64,000 nucleotides of DNA from Lindgomyces ingoldianus (lineage: Eukaryota; Ascomycota; Dothideomycetes; Pleosporales; Lindgomycetaceae). Where the stretch lies: contig NW_022985217.1 in assembly GCF_010093535.1 (NCBI RefSeq), forward strand, positions 128,553 to 192,552, written 5' to 3'. Below the pieces are notes generated by a model that saw only the letters and a program-made list of their open reading frames with translations, searched no databases and had not been told where the DNA came from. The translations under genes were made by a program, and so were the position numbers. Positions 36,598 through 48,256 of the stretch are shown here, piece after piece (within the stretch, counting starts at the first letter, position 1; every line of letters begins with the position of its first letter).

Positions 36598-37554
36598 AGC
36601 TAGAGTGAAAGAGAGACTTCAAATTTGAAATGATAGTAGAGGAAGATATTGGGTCATATACCTGAGGTGGAATCATGGACTTCGCTCTCTCTTTAATTCG
36701 CGGGTGTTTGGTTTCATAGCGGACTTTGGAAAACGAAGTACTACAGTATAGCGGCTGTGATTGGATTCGTGCATCGTGGGGGCATATGTTGGTGCAGAAA
36801 AAGGAGTCCGGTACCCGACAATCTATACCCTTTTAAGTTTAGCTCGTCGGATTCTTAACTTCAACGGCGGGGGAACAATTGCTTTGAATTACTTGAAGAA
36901 GGCATATGTTCCTATGCTTACCCAAGAGCTTGGATACCTCTTCCTCAGTGTTCGGATTAACTCTAAGGCCCTCCACAACATATTCCACCCTAATAGCTGA
37001 GAGTCGCCCGATAATGTTGACGCCACAAGAGCAGTACCTAACATACTACCATGTAGCCTTGCATGGACATGAGGGATGAGAGAAGTGATATGCAATAGAC
37101 TGAGGGTCCGAGGTGCTGTGAGATATATATAGTAGTGTGAGACGCCAACCCCCGACTTACCGGTTAGGCTCCTAAAGCACAACGGTTTTCATATTCGAAC
37201 TCTTGCATTGGACCGTCCATCACAGGATTTCCCAAAAGGCAGTCCGTGAAGATGAAGATTCCTCAGCGACTTTTGTCATCTTTGTTGCCGCTCCGCAGAT
37301 CCTAGGCGCCTGATGCCTTGTCTATGGGGAGATTGCCCCAACCCTCGTGCCAGGAGTTTAAGAAACGATTTCCTCGGGTCTGTGCCAACTTAGGATTATT
37401 TCGGCTCCATATAGGACTGCACACTGTGATCTGTATTCTTGTAGGCTGGCTGGATATGTACCTCACAAGTCATTGAGCCGATATTAGAGGATAGGCTTTA
37501 CATTAGGCTATAATAAGTTCCAGGGACAACGAATAATTTCAGTCGGTTGAAGTA
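36598..37554. other. Accessory stretch with possible minus-strand exon relics
   Basis: No intact gene. On the minus strand, two protein-like blocks occur: one near 37285-37190 reading GIFIFTDCLLGNPVMDGPMQ and then EFEYENRCALGA before a stop. The other lies near 37050-36900 and reads IIGRLSAIRVEYVVEGLRVN, then PNTEEEVSKLLG, followed by a GTAAGC donor-like site. They look more like coding exons than random sequence, but no family was recognised and no complete gene could be assembled. Confidence 0.3.
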
Positions 37555-37878
37555 TTGAGTTCTATTCGAAGAAACGCCACTATTCTATCTTTCCAACAAA
37601 GTCCATATGCTTACAGTCCTGTCAGGTCCAAAACCCGGTTAGTTGTTCGGATTGATGCCCTGCCTGAGCATATCTACGATCCTCAATTACCATGTGGTCT
37701 ACAGATGGATGTAGATAACAAATTTGCCGACATCGTCCTGTAAGCAATTGGGAGGATAGGCTCGAAAGGTGACAGGCATGTGGGTGTTCGTCGAGGCCAC
37801 TCAACAACGGGTTTGCCATCGGACAAGTTGTTCTTGGGAAATCCTTACACGGTCGTGATCCCCGTTCGGACTCATGAA

Positions 37879-37886
37879 GCCCCAAT
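37879..37886 (+). repeat. Target-site duplication, left copy
   Basis: GCCCCAAT immediately outside the left terminal inverted repeat; identical to 38546-38553. Eight-base duplications are the hallmark of hAT-superfamily insertion. Confidence 0.9.
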
Positions 37887-38545
37887 CAGCGTGGCCAACA
37901 GTCCGTAGTACGTAACGTAACTACGTGAACGTAGTAATCACGTGAGGAGTACAAAAGTAGTTAAAATGTGAGACGTAACTTTTGTACAGTGAATTGCCAA
38001 GTACGTCCCGTAGTACGGGTCAGAGAAGTCATATTTTGGGAGATTTCCCTCCTGTTTTTAGACCCCATTAGCCATCGCGTTGGGAGCTTTGTTTAAGGTC
38101 GCGTTTTAGAGTAACAATTATAAAAATAGTTAACTTTTGCCCTAGAAAAGCTCCTTATCTTATACCTGCCTATTTGCCAACCTATTGCCTATCTTATTAA
38201 TTGTTACAATAAGCTAGATGTCTTAATTCCTCTATCGCAGCAGGCGTACAGCCTCATCCTAATCCTCCTGCTTATCAGAGTCGTCCCAACAAGCTAGAGA
38301 CAGAGGGCGATAAGGAGGAGGAGGGGACTTCATCTAGGCTAAAAAGCTTCTCCTAGAACAATTTTGACCCGGACTGACAAAACTTCTCGCGAAAAGTACA
38401 AAAGTATAAGGATTTTAAGAAGTTACTGTTACGTTACGTACTTGCTAATCAATTCACTGCTTACGTACAAAAGTACTACCAAATTGAGAAGTTACTGGCA
38501 GAAAAAAGCTCAAACGTAACGTACTACGTACTGTTGGCCACGCTG
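37887..38545. mobile_element. hAT-type non-autonomous DNA transposon (MITE-like)
   Basis: A 659-bp element bounded by terminal inverted repeats that start CAGCGTGGCCAACAGT and extend about 32 bp with two mismatches (37887-37918 and 38514-38545). It is flanked by perfect 8-bp duplications (GCCCCAAT). The CAG-type terminus and 8-bp duplication place it in the hAT superfamily. Subterminal regions contain repeated GTACAAAAGTA-like and ACGT-rich motifs in both orientations (near 37950, 37980, 38395 and 38465), as expected for transposase-binding sites. The inside has no intact transposase. A block at 38231-38377 translates to HPNPPAYQSRPNKLETEGDK, then an acidic run, SRLKSFS, a stop, NNFDPD and another stop. 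This resembles the start of a fungal hAT transposase before its BED finger. Likely an internally deleted derivative mobilised in trans. Confidence 0.88.
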
Positions 38546-38553
38546 GCCCCAAT
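38546..38553 (+). repeat. Target-site duplication, right copy
   Basis: GCCCCAAT directly after the right terminal inverted repeat; perfect match to 37879-37886. A perfect duplication suggests a fairly recent insertion. Confidence 0.9.
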
Positions 38554-38612
38554 TGAGGCTAGAATTATTATCTCAGACGCACGTATCGTTATCAACATTT
38601 AGAGTAAAGGTG

Positions 38613-38643
38613 GAAGAAGAAGAAGAAGAAGAAGAAGAAGAAG
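38613..38643 (+). repeat. GAA trinucleotide microsatellite
   Basis: About ten tandem GAA units, 60 bp beyond the transposon end. Such tracts are usually length-polymorphic among strains. Confidence 0.9.
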
Positions 38644-40264
38644 CGAAAGGCCGGACCGTTAGAGTGAAACGTTCGCCCAAAGCGGACGTTCGATGAATCT
38701 CAATCCAGCTGTAGAAGACGCTTGCGGGTGGGAGCGTACTACGGATTAGAGGATCCAAAGACTAACCAACCTTCAGGACCGAACCTGTATTCAAACTTTG
38801 ATCAATCCCTCGGAGAAAAATAGCCCGTTGGGTAATTATCTGGATAGCTGAGGATTCACTGATAGTAAGGAGCGGGAGCTCAAATGGACTGGGGGTTAGG
38901 GGAGCGGATCGTCAAATGAGAAGCATGTAGGATTGAGAATCTAAATACTTTCCATTGAAGTGATTGGATTCGGTTCATCAAAAGAACTTGCACTCTTTCA
39001 GCTCTAGCAGTGGTCAGGAGTATGGAATACTCTCTTATTTCCCATAAATTATCCAAGTCATCGGCACAGAGCAAGCCCTCATTCATAAACCGCAAGAATG
39101 TTAAACACACAATCTCTCTCCTACATCTACCGCATCGGCCTCTGGGACGCCAACCACGGTCTGCGTCTTCCGCAGTCAACACTTGTACCTCAAATATCTG
39201 AAGCGTGTTCGCACCTGCCACAAAATGTTAACAGGGATGTTTAATTCCTCAAGGCCCTCGCTGGAGTTAGAGAACTTCCCAAGATGCCAACAGCTGACCC
39301 AAATTACCCCTATCATAATCTCTGTTATGTGATAAGATGCTTAGGTGTAATACTTTTCCCACCAATACACTCATCCTTTTTGACTACTAATGCACGAGGA
39401 CACAGCACCATTACACATCATCACACATTTCACACATTTCACACATTTCACAAAGTCTAATCACACCCACTACTCAAATATACAACCATACTATCCATCA
39501 AGTATGTTAACACAAATCTTACCCCACACCCGCACATACTCTTATCGCAGTCACTATCACAAAGTACAGAAACCTTCCCGCCCGTAGCCATCAACGCTAG
39601 ACTAGACTCCAAACACGGCAATGCCAGAGCGCTGAAGGTGGGGTATCTTAGTATCATATCGTATCATATGTTATCCTTTTCTGGAAAACTCCATGCAATC
39701 CATGCTATCATTCATCAACCATGAAATGCATTATCAGACTCCCATCCACCTCAAATGCACAAATTTCCATAAAACGCCGGGATGTGATGTGATGTGGATC
39801 TGTGTCGAGGTGCTAATTCTGTACAGCAGTTGCTTTGCTGCATGACCACCCAAAAAAGCTCTGGTTTTCAGACCAGAAAAGTCGACTTTTGGTAGAGGTG
39901 GACAGGAAAAAAGACAAGTAGAGAAGTGATTATTGTTGCAAAACTGTGACTGTAGCTGGGAGGTGTCCAGAGAGAAAGTCGGGCCTATGTCCTGTTCTAC
40001 GCCATGCATGCAATGCCGTACCGTACCAAAAAAGAGACACACACTTCGAGGGAGATTTTGGAGATGGAATACAGGATAGAAGGGTGGTAGTGTAGTGTAG
40101 GTGTAATCGAATCGGGTAGTGCATCCGTTCAGTTTGACTGACCCTTCTCTTCTCAAATGCCGTATGCGCCATTGCCATTGACCGAACGCTCTTCATGATT
40201 ACAGATCCGTTGAATGTAGGAAAAGTGGTACAGCCCTATGAAGTCTTTATCGTACTTCCGCCTC
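38644..40264. other. Intergenic region downstream of the relic/transposon block
   Basis: Short frames on both strands without recognisable content. Near 39420-39450 there is a small imperfect tandem array of CACATTT-type units. The part adjoining 40265 is the probable 3' UTR of THO2. No gene is supported. Confidence 0.45.
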
Positions 40265-43200
40265 TTAGTTCACCGATCGCCTCGGTCGCTTGTTGTCGCT
40301 GTGTACTGCCGCGTCATCGCCGCCTCGTGCTCGTTTCCGTCCATCTCGGCCATCATCCCTGCCGCCTCGCCTGTCGCGATCCTCCCTCCTGTCTCCGCCG
40401 GTGCGTACCCGAGGTTCGCCACTCCGAATCTCGCCTCTACCATCGCCTGTCCATTGAGGAGGTCCGGCTAGAGCTGGGTTGGGACCTCGCCTGGAATTCG
40501 TGTCTTCACCCCTGCCGGACCCCATCCCCTCCTCTCGCCCACCACGGTCGCGCCTCTCCTTTCCATCGCGCGCTGAACGTTCCCCATCACGTCGCGCGCC
40601 GTCCCCACCACGCTTTTCCCTCCCTGACCCACGCTCTCGATCAGTGACCTTCTCAAGCTCATCGTTCCGAGCACTCCGCTCATCTGGCCGACGATCACCT
40701 CGATCTGGGGATCTACTCCGGCGCCGTCCAGAACGGTCGCCACGCCTACCGTCTCTGCTACTGCGTGACTCCACTCTACCATCATCGTGGGCATGATTGT
40801 CAGGCCGATTCGAGGCATGCTCAGGTCGGTCGGATCTCGAAAGAGGTCCTTCAGGACGAGTAGTGTTGGGAGTGCTAGGATGGGAATGTGAGCCGGCTGG
40901 ACTAGGCATGTTCAGGGCGTCAATTGGACCACTGGCACGACTACCACGGCCACGAATCGAGGTTCCACGATCGATAGCGTTGCGATCGTTGAGACTCCCA
41001 GGAGCGGTTGGGGCTCCCTGATTGAAGGAACTGCTTAGCGCCCGCGTGGAACTCTTATCTTGAGTCCTCCCGTTGCGTTCCGTAGACGCGGGACCTGTGG
41101 GCGCAGCACGGGTTGATGGTGAAGCGCTAGGGCCGTGGGGTGTCCTCGCTGCATTACGGGGACCAGATGGAGCCCGAGGCATGTCGGTTTGAAGCGGGGG
41201 GCCATGGATCTGGTTTAAACGACTGGGATGAACACCTGAAGTGTCCTGTTGAGCCGGGCCAGTTGGAGGTGGGAGAGGAGGAGGAGGAGTTGATAGAGTT
41301 TGTTCATGAGAAGCAGACTCCCTTCGAATTTGATCGCGGCGATCCGTCATTAAGTCTAGATTAGCATAATTAGAGCCTTGAAACCTGGGAGAGGGGAATG
41401 AGAAATCCTTACTTCGAGGCCCGGATGGAATTGGGTCGACAGTCGGCTTGAGACGTCCATAATTGGGGTCTTGGGATTGGGATCTTCATCAATGTCAGTA
41501 AAGCGAATTGGAAAACATGAGTTCTATGGCTTACACTCTCGAACTGTGGGAAGGCTGGAACATTTCTCGAGTCACTCGAGTAGACATTGGAGATTCTGTG
41601 AACTCATTGCGGCCTCCACGTGGCCCAGTGGGAGCATGTCCGGTTGGCTCCTCCCGGTGATCGCGGCCATGCTGGCCACGCTCGTTGTTGCGATCATCAC
41701 GATTATCTCGACCAACTTCGTTCCGGTTATGGTAGGACGTAGTATTGCGATCGTCTGCTCGGCGTGGGGACTGGGGACGTGAGCCTCGTTCACGGCGGCT
41801 ATCCCGTTCGGATCTAAATGGATCATTCCGTCCTCGATCCCCTTCAATGAAAGCAGCGCGATCAGGGTTTATAAGTGGCCTATCACCGGCGGATTGTGCT
41901 CTATCTGATGCAGGCACTGGGACATTTGTTGTTGATCGGTCAATAGGAGGACGGAGAGGAAGCTGGCCGGCACGATCTCCGCCCTGAGGATTCTTTGGAG
42001 TGAAATCTCGCCGATAGGTGTTTGTATCATCTGTGCTTCCAGTGCTAGAATGAACCCGGGTACGACTGTTATCTGGCGGAGGCAGAGGACCGCGAGGATC
42101 AACTCGATCGCGTGCATCTCTCGCATCTCTCAGCTCCCTCGGATCCCTCGGATCTCGCAAATCCCTAGAGTTGTCTGGCCAACTCGGGCCCCGACCTAGC
42201 GGTGGACCACGACCATCTCGAGGAGGTGGCCGCATAGAGCGATCGTCATGGTATTCTCTGGGGTCTCTACCCCAGCCAGGATCGCGACGATCCATCGAGT
42301 TCGGCGCTCTATCTGGAGTTCTGGCACGTGGTGGGAGACGGCGTCCTGGTGGAGAAGGCTCACGTCGGTCTGGAAAAGACTCACGCAAGTTATCTGTAGG
42401 CCTGTCGAGCCTGCCAAATTCGGCATTAGCCTTATTGCGAGGATCGTTCCTACTCTGAGTGGGAGGTTCAGGACCAGGCCGATCGATTGGGCGAGCCCTA
42501 GGAGGCAGGGCATCCGGTCTACTTGGGAGCGCGTGGGGAACTCTACTCAACGTAACAGATGTGGGCTGATGAGGAATGGTACCTCTGCTGTCTGGGCGGC
42601 CTAGCATAGGTGCAAGTGGTGGACCCTGAGAAGTCGATGCTTTGGATGAATGGGTGTCTGGCCGAGCATTCCGGAGTTTGAGCTGCTCTGCCTCTTTTTG
42701 GTGTGAGGGGGTTGTAGGCGGTTGTTCAACTGGATTTGGTGTTGACTTGCGGGGCTCGGGACCTTTCAAGCGCGGTTCAGTGTTCGCTGCTGCAGTGGCA
42801 GTCTTTGTTTTCTCGTCCTCGACTTCCCCGTCCTCGTGTTCGTTGGAGGGCTTCGCGTCTGAATTTGAGACACCATTTAGAGTTACCTGCTTTGGGGTGA
42901 ACTTAGGCGCGGTGGTATTGAGAGCTTTCGGAGTGGTCTTCTCGACTGGCTGTGGTGTTGTTGGTTGTTCTGAAGTAACACGACCTCCAGCGTTGGGGGC
43001 ATTGGGGCCTACCCGAACATGGTGGAATGTCTGCGAAGGAACCCAAAGCTTTTCACCCTTTTTGAAATCGCCCAACAAGGACATTGCCGCGAGCTTGAGA
43101 TCCTCCCTTGATTCAGTTTGAGACATAATCTGCACCTGCTGGTGGAGGCTTTTGCCCTGGGAATCAATGACCGGGAAGTTGGGAGCAACAGCTTTTAAGA

Positions 43201-46200
43201 CGTTGATGGCATTGCGAATATGCATGTATTCTTCGTTCTTCAAGCAAGACTCAAGTGCCCGAAATAGGTTTGTGTGCCACTTGAACAAGACTCGCCTAAA
43301 GTCTTCATAATCTAAGAAGGTAATAGGCGTGCGGTCTGCATTGAACGTTCTGCCGAAGCCAGGGAGGCGCTTCTGTCCTGTTGCAAATTTGGTATAATTG
43401 TCTTGGCTAGTGTGCCAGGTTTTGAGTTCTTTGAGGATGTCGTTTAAGAATCGACCTATGTTCTGAGACTCTCGTGAGGTACACATGTAGAAAAGGTTAG
43501 ACAGGAATCTGAACCTGAAGAGCTGATCAAGTAACTTCATGGTCCGGAAACCCGGCACACCACTGCTATGCATGAACCTTAGCATGGCGGCGGCAAATTG
43601 GGCATCGTGCGACGATAACTGAATACGGGGCAGGAAACAGTCTTGAAGTATTGTGTCGTAAAGAACGTCTGTGCGAGCATCTACCATTGGAATACGATCA
43701 AACCATTGATGCATTTCCTCTTGTAGCTGCTTTGCAGTACGCTTCACTGCAGTCATTCCATCTGTGGCCTCCCGTAGCAAGTCGGTCATGGCTTGCCTCT
43801 CGGAATCGCGTTTTCGTGTGGCTTGAACGCTGACGTCGCGGCGGGTATCGATTGATTTCGCCTTCTCCGCGAAATAGTTCTGTGCCGCATTGTATTCTTT
43901 GACGGAATTGACAAGATCGCCCAGTGATAGTTGCCAGAATGTGATATAAAAAGAAAGGCACACATGATTCCCAAATTGCTTTGGCATGGTAGTCTTGAGT
44001 TGGTCGGCTAAAGCTTCAATGACAGAATTTGAGCGCCATGGAGTTGGATTGGCTGATAGCATGCTGCTCTCCTTCGGGGTAGATGAATCGTCTACCTTTA
44101 GGGAATCTTTCATCTCTACATCCTGGGATTCCAAAACCTCAATCTTAATTGACTCAGCGGCAGCGGCGTCGACTTTAACCGCCGACTCTCCCTCTGTCCC
44201 TCCCATAATGACGTCGCCATTAGCTTGGGGGTTCTTGGGCTCAGGTCTCAATTTCATAGGGCTAGATCTTCCCTCTGCTCTGGCAGCATTCACACGCATG
44301 GATATGCTCTCGCGACAAATTGCGAAAGCTAAAGGGGGGTCTACGCGGTAGTCTTCCATCAACTCTACCACCCCAGGAATTACTGCGTCGAAGTCATTGA
44401 CGTGGAGGTTGCTTCGAAGCAAATCCAGGAATTGGGCGAACCCCGAATAAAGATTGTCGAGGGTGATGCCGAGGACCTTCAGGGGCATGTCATCGATCTC
44501 ATTTCGTGCGAGGTATTTGCGGACTTCTATAGCAAGCGCAATAAGAATATTCTTGCACAGTCCTGAGCTCTTTAAAGATCGCATCAAACGCCTTGCTGAA
44601 GGCCTAGATAGATGCTGCTGATCCCCAAGGTAGTGCTCCAAGGTGAAGGCACGCAGACGAGGTCCAGCAGATATTCCGAGGACTTGGGTTTCGGTAAGCG
44701 TAACATATGACCCAATGCCGCCCATAGACGTGATGATTTGCTCGAGTACTGCCAGCATGGAGGGATTTGTACGACAGAGCTGATCCAGGAAGTACTGAAG
44801 CACCGGTACAGGGTCCATGTTGCTATATCGCCGGCATACCTTGCCAATAAACTCTGCAGCATTCTTGAGCCACGGGCTAGTCAACATACCATCTGCCTGA
44901 ACAGCCTGTCGACCGCCTTTACTGAGGGAGTTAGTGAGGGACCACGTCAGACAATCATAACCCAGGTAGGTGAGAAAGCGGCAGCACTCGACAAGAACGT
45001 CAACAAAATTGCCGTAGTTTTCGAAGCGTTCAGCTGCCTTATCGAAAACTATTCCAGGACAAGCGTGGGCAACTTTGGCCAGCACTTTCCCCATTGTTTT
45101 CACATTCTCCTTACTGATGCGGTTCATGAGAATTTTGGTTTCAGCGTCGACCTCGAGGAATTTCACTTGAGTAGACGAACCCTCCTTCCAGACGGAGCGG
45201 CTGGTGAACCAGTTTTTGTAAATAATAAACCTCGTCTTTGTGTCGAAGTATTTGAAAAGCTCCCATACCTCATTCACAGCCCCAGGATTTGTTCCAGAGA
45301 ACGTCAAGGCTGGCCCAAGCAGGGTAGAGCAGAGGAGTGTCCAACGACCCAAATTTTTGGTGGAATTATCTTCCATGAGGCTCTTCTTTCCGATTCGTGC
45401 CAATTTGGTCAGAAGCATGGGGTCTTTGCCCATTTCAGGACCAACAAGGCCTAGCAAAGAGTCGCAGAGCTTGAACACGTCGTCAACAGTCTGACAGATG
45501 GGTACGTTGTCTAGCCAATCTTCCCAATAAAACCGGTAGTCAATCCCATCGCCAGCGTCTTTCTCCTCCAATTTAGCCCAGCGTAGTGTCCGGCGTGGTG
45601 GATAGTCACTTGTACGGGGCGGGCCATGAGGCCCTGCGCCATTGATAGGCGTTTGCTTAGGCGTTGTGACATGCGAAGGGAAAGGCCGCGACCAACTGTA
45701 GACTTTGGTCAAAGAATGGTGTAACAGGCGGAAGACGTAATCGTGTAGGTCTGGGTAGACATCGAGCAGCCAAGGGAATTTCCCGAGAATGTAGAGTGCT
45801 TCCGGGATTGCTCCAATACAAAGCAAACTTCGTAAGAGTGCAGTCTTCTGATCTACTGGTTCTGGTAAATTTTCTGCAACTTCTTCCTCCGCTCGAGCTG
45901 GAGTGGCTCGCTCGGAATCCGGTTTAGACGATGGTTTACTCTCTGATTCTCGTAATCTTGTTACTAGAACCGGCACAGGAAGGGTGTCATCCGACAAGGG
46001 AGCGGCCATTGTTAAAGCGTTCCCAGATTGCCCCTTAAGCTTTTTGATTTGCTCCTTCTTCGCCTCTTCTAATTTGTCTTTGAGCGCTGGCATATCTTCA
46101 TCCAGGGGGTATAGGTGAGGATACAGATCCACAAGAGAGATGAAGCCAATTTTGATCAACAAGGCCGCAAGGTATATGAGGTTGTCAGGAAGGGTGTCGT

Positions 46201-47671
46201 GGACATCGCGAGCGTCGGAGGCGTAAAATCGGAGCTTGAAGCCGAGAAGCTGTGCAGCAATGCGGTTTCCTGAGGGAGGAAGGGTCTTCGTATTAGCCAT
46301 CCATTCTTGAGACCACTTTTGGACCTTTTCAAAGTCCGGCATTTCCTTTGGGGCTCCAGTCGAGGTTCCTGTGTCGGCCTTGAATGATGGGCTTCCGATG
46401 ATCCGACGGGCACCGAGCTCGAAATATGCGTCGAGGCCAGATTTTGTCGACCGGAAGGTCATGTCCGATGTCACGATGCGGCTCCAGAATTTGCGATCGC
46501 GGATTTCACGCAGTCGCAGTTGCTCCTCCTTCTCATCCTCGGTGTAGTACCAATTTGCAAAAGTCGGCAGTGCCCACCTTGGCAAGGCAGAGACCCCCGG
46601 CTCTTCCCACTCAATACCATGCGGCACCTTCTGATCAGGCCACCAGGAGCTCAGTCGAAGGAGCTTGACGAAGAACCGAGTGTGTTTGACGAGCAGGTTT
46701 GCAAAGACGTCAAGAGTCACGTCGAGAACCCGCCCAACGTCGAGGTCAAAGGCTCCGATAAGAGCTTTCACCCTCTGGAAAGTATCTATGACAACCTCGA
46801 CTTTAGGAGGCTCGTTGTGAACCGTGGTGAAATACTCGGTGATCAACTTGGAGTAGCCTTCAGTCTCCTCTCGAAGAAGATTGTAATTCGACTGTCGATA
46901 GAGGGCATGGGTGGCTTTGCGGATGGCTACCCTCGAGAAGGTTGGGCGCACCAGGTTTAAAGCTGTAAGGAGATTTGTGTCGAGCTCTCCGCGCATCCTC
47001 ATAGGATCGACACCAGAAGCTTCGAGCATGGGCTTGAGCGAAGTGAGGGCAGTGCCGGCCTCCATGAGAGTACTTGCAGTGTCAAGGAAGATCGAGGCAG
47101 GATCTAGAGCATCAGAGGCGGGAGATGCAAGGATTTCTCGTACTGTCGACCCAAGGGCATCCGCAGCAAGAGTTTGATCTACACATGCTTGTACAAGCTC
47201 TTCAAAGAGAAGCGACAGCGTGAGCATGTCGCCCTGAGCCTGGGCAGCCACACCATCTTCCACGACGGCTTTCCGTCCTGCTCCACTCCATGATGAGACT
47301 CGTTCTGGTGTGAGATAAAGGTTGAACTTGGGTGCCGAGGGGGAATCTGGCAGATCTGAGGAGCTGTCGTTCGACGGTAAAGCTTGGGCGGAGGTAGGGT
47401 GCGCGGGATGCGACTTCGTAGAAGGGGGAACCATGGCCGGAGGTGACATGGCGGAAGGAGAAGCTTGCGCAACGGTCGGACTATGAGGAGTGCTAGACCC
47501 TCCACGGCCAGTTCTGCTGCTGCGCCTGCCGCCTCTGCCATTGCTGTTCTGCTGGTGTGCATGGGCAATCCCAAGGTTTTGGGGTCGATGCGGTGACGGC
47601 CGGCTGCCGCTGTCGTTGCTCTCTTGAGAATAAGTACGATCGCCCCTCTTCCGCTTCGCGCCAGGAGCCAT
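40265..47671 (-). CDS. THO2: THO complex subunit 2 (mRNA export / transcription elongation)
   Basis: Largest gene in the window: three exons, 47671-41535, 41483-41413 and 41355-40265, separated by introns of 51 and 57 nt, giving 2432 aa. THO2 is the scaffold of the nuclear THO complex, which couples transcription elongation with mRNP assembly and export and limits R-loops. The N-terminal roughly 100 residues are disordered and Ser/Pro-rich. The helical THOC2 N-terminal region follows (about 110-800, for example LIYLAALLIKIGFISLVDLY and SLLCIGAIPEALYILGKFPW). The conserved Tho2 C-terminal core (about 1215-1510) contains CLSFYITFWQLSLGDLVNSV and EEYMHIRNAINVLKAVAPNF. The last roughly 900 residues are disordered and rich in Arg, Asp, Pro and Gly (RD/RG repeats), as in metazoan and fungal relatives, and end in KRPRRSVN. 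It is much longer than yeast Tho2 (about 1600 aa) because of this tail. It is unusual for its 6.1-kb first exon. Confidence 0.95.
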
Positions 47672-48256
47672 GTTGGCGCTCTCCTACACGCGAGAGCCCA
47701 AGGCGGCGAGACACTGGATGGATTCCGCGAGGAGCATGCACAGAGATCGCGACACAAGGCTCGGCAGGTTTGACGCAGATTTCGGAAGCGCGCACGGGAT
47801 GCAGGGTGTGCGGGGCGCGCTGAGGAGGAAATTGCCAGTATGTAATGGCAGTAGAGGGGGGAAGAGTGGATGCAGGGTCGAGTTGACGATGGTCAAAGAC
47901 GGTGTTGTCGAGAGGAGCCTTGCGTGAAGTGATGATGGATTGGAGCGCGGCGCAGTGCCAAGATATGGGCCCGTGCATCTCCGGGTGACCTAGTGACAGT
48001 GAAAGGCGCGGCTCTAAGGAGCCAAATCGCATATGCTGTTTTCACGCAAATATAGAGATTATGGAATAATTTGCTTAAGAACAATCACAAGGGAACACAC
48101 CCATCGCCTCCTCGTTAAAGTTCTTCGCATGTCGAAAGATCGAGTCTGTTATATTTCAAAACTATCACTCACATTGAGTCTGTGATGGCAAAGGTCTCAA
48201 ATCATTGAAAAAAGAGTGAACAGACCATTCACCGTATCCAATCCAGCCAAATTGCA
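47672..48256. other. Intergenic region between THO2 start and ALAS stop
   Basis: Holds the THO2 promoter/5' UTR (47672 upward) and the 3' UTR of the aminolevulinate synthase gene. GC-rich near the THO2 ATG and A/T-rich beyond 48030. No additional gene is seen. Confidence 0.5.

Larger units (their letters stand above)
37555..38602 (+). pseudogene. Small reading frame broken by a stop and by a transposon insertion
   Basis: One frame is open from 37555 to 37886 except for a TAA at 37741-37743. If the transposon (37887-38545) and one copy of the 8-bp duplication are discounted, the same frame continues at 38554 and runs to a TAG at 38600-38602. Text along it includes RIDALPEHIYDPQLPCGLQM and FADIVL before the TAA, then SDKLFLGNPYTVVIPVRTHE before the insertion, and EARIIISDARIVINI after it. 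The length would be about 126 codons. No family is recognised, and the start is uncertain (no ATG at 37555). The TAA could derive from CAA by a C-to-T change. It is inferred to be a dead gene or gene fragment. Confidence 0.45.

Noticed and set aside
39412..39452. Short CACATTT-type tandem array as a possible CRISPR or satellite
   Set aside because: Units are about 10 bp, imperfect and only three or four in number; simple slippage sequence.
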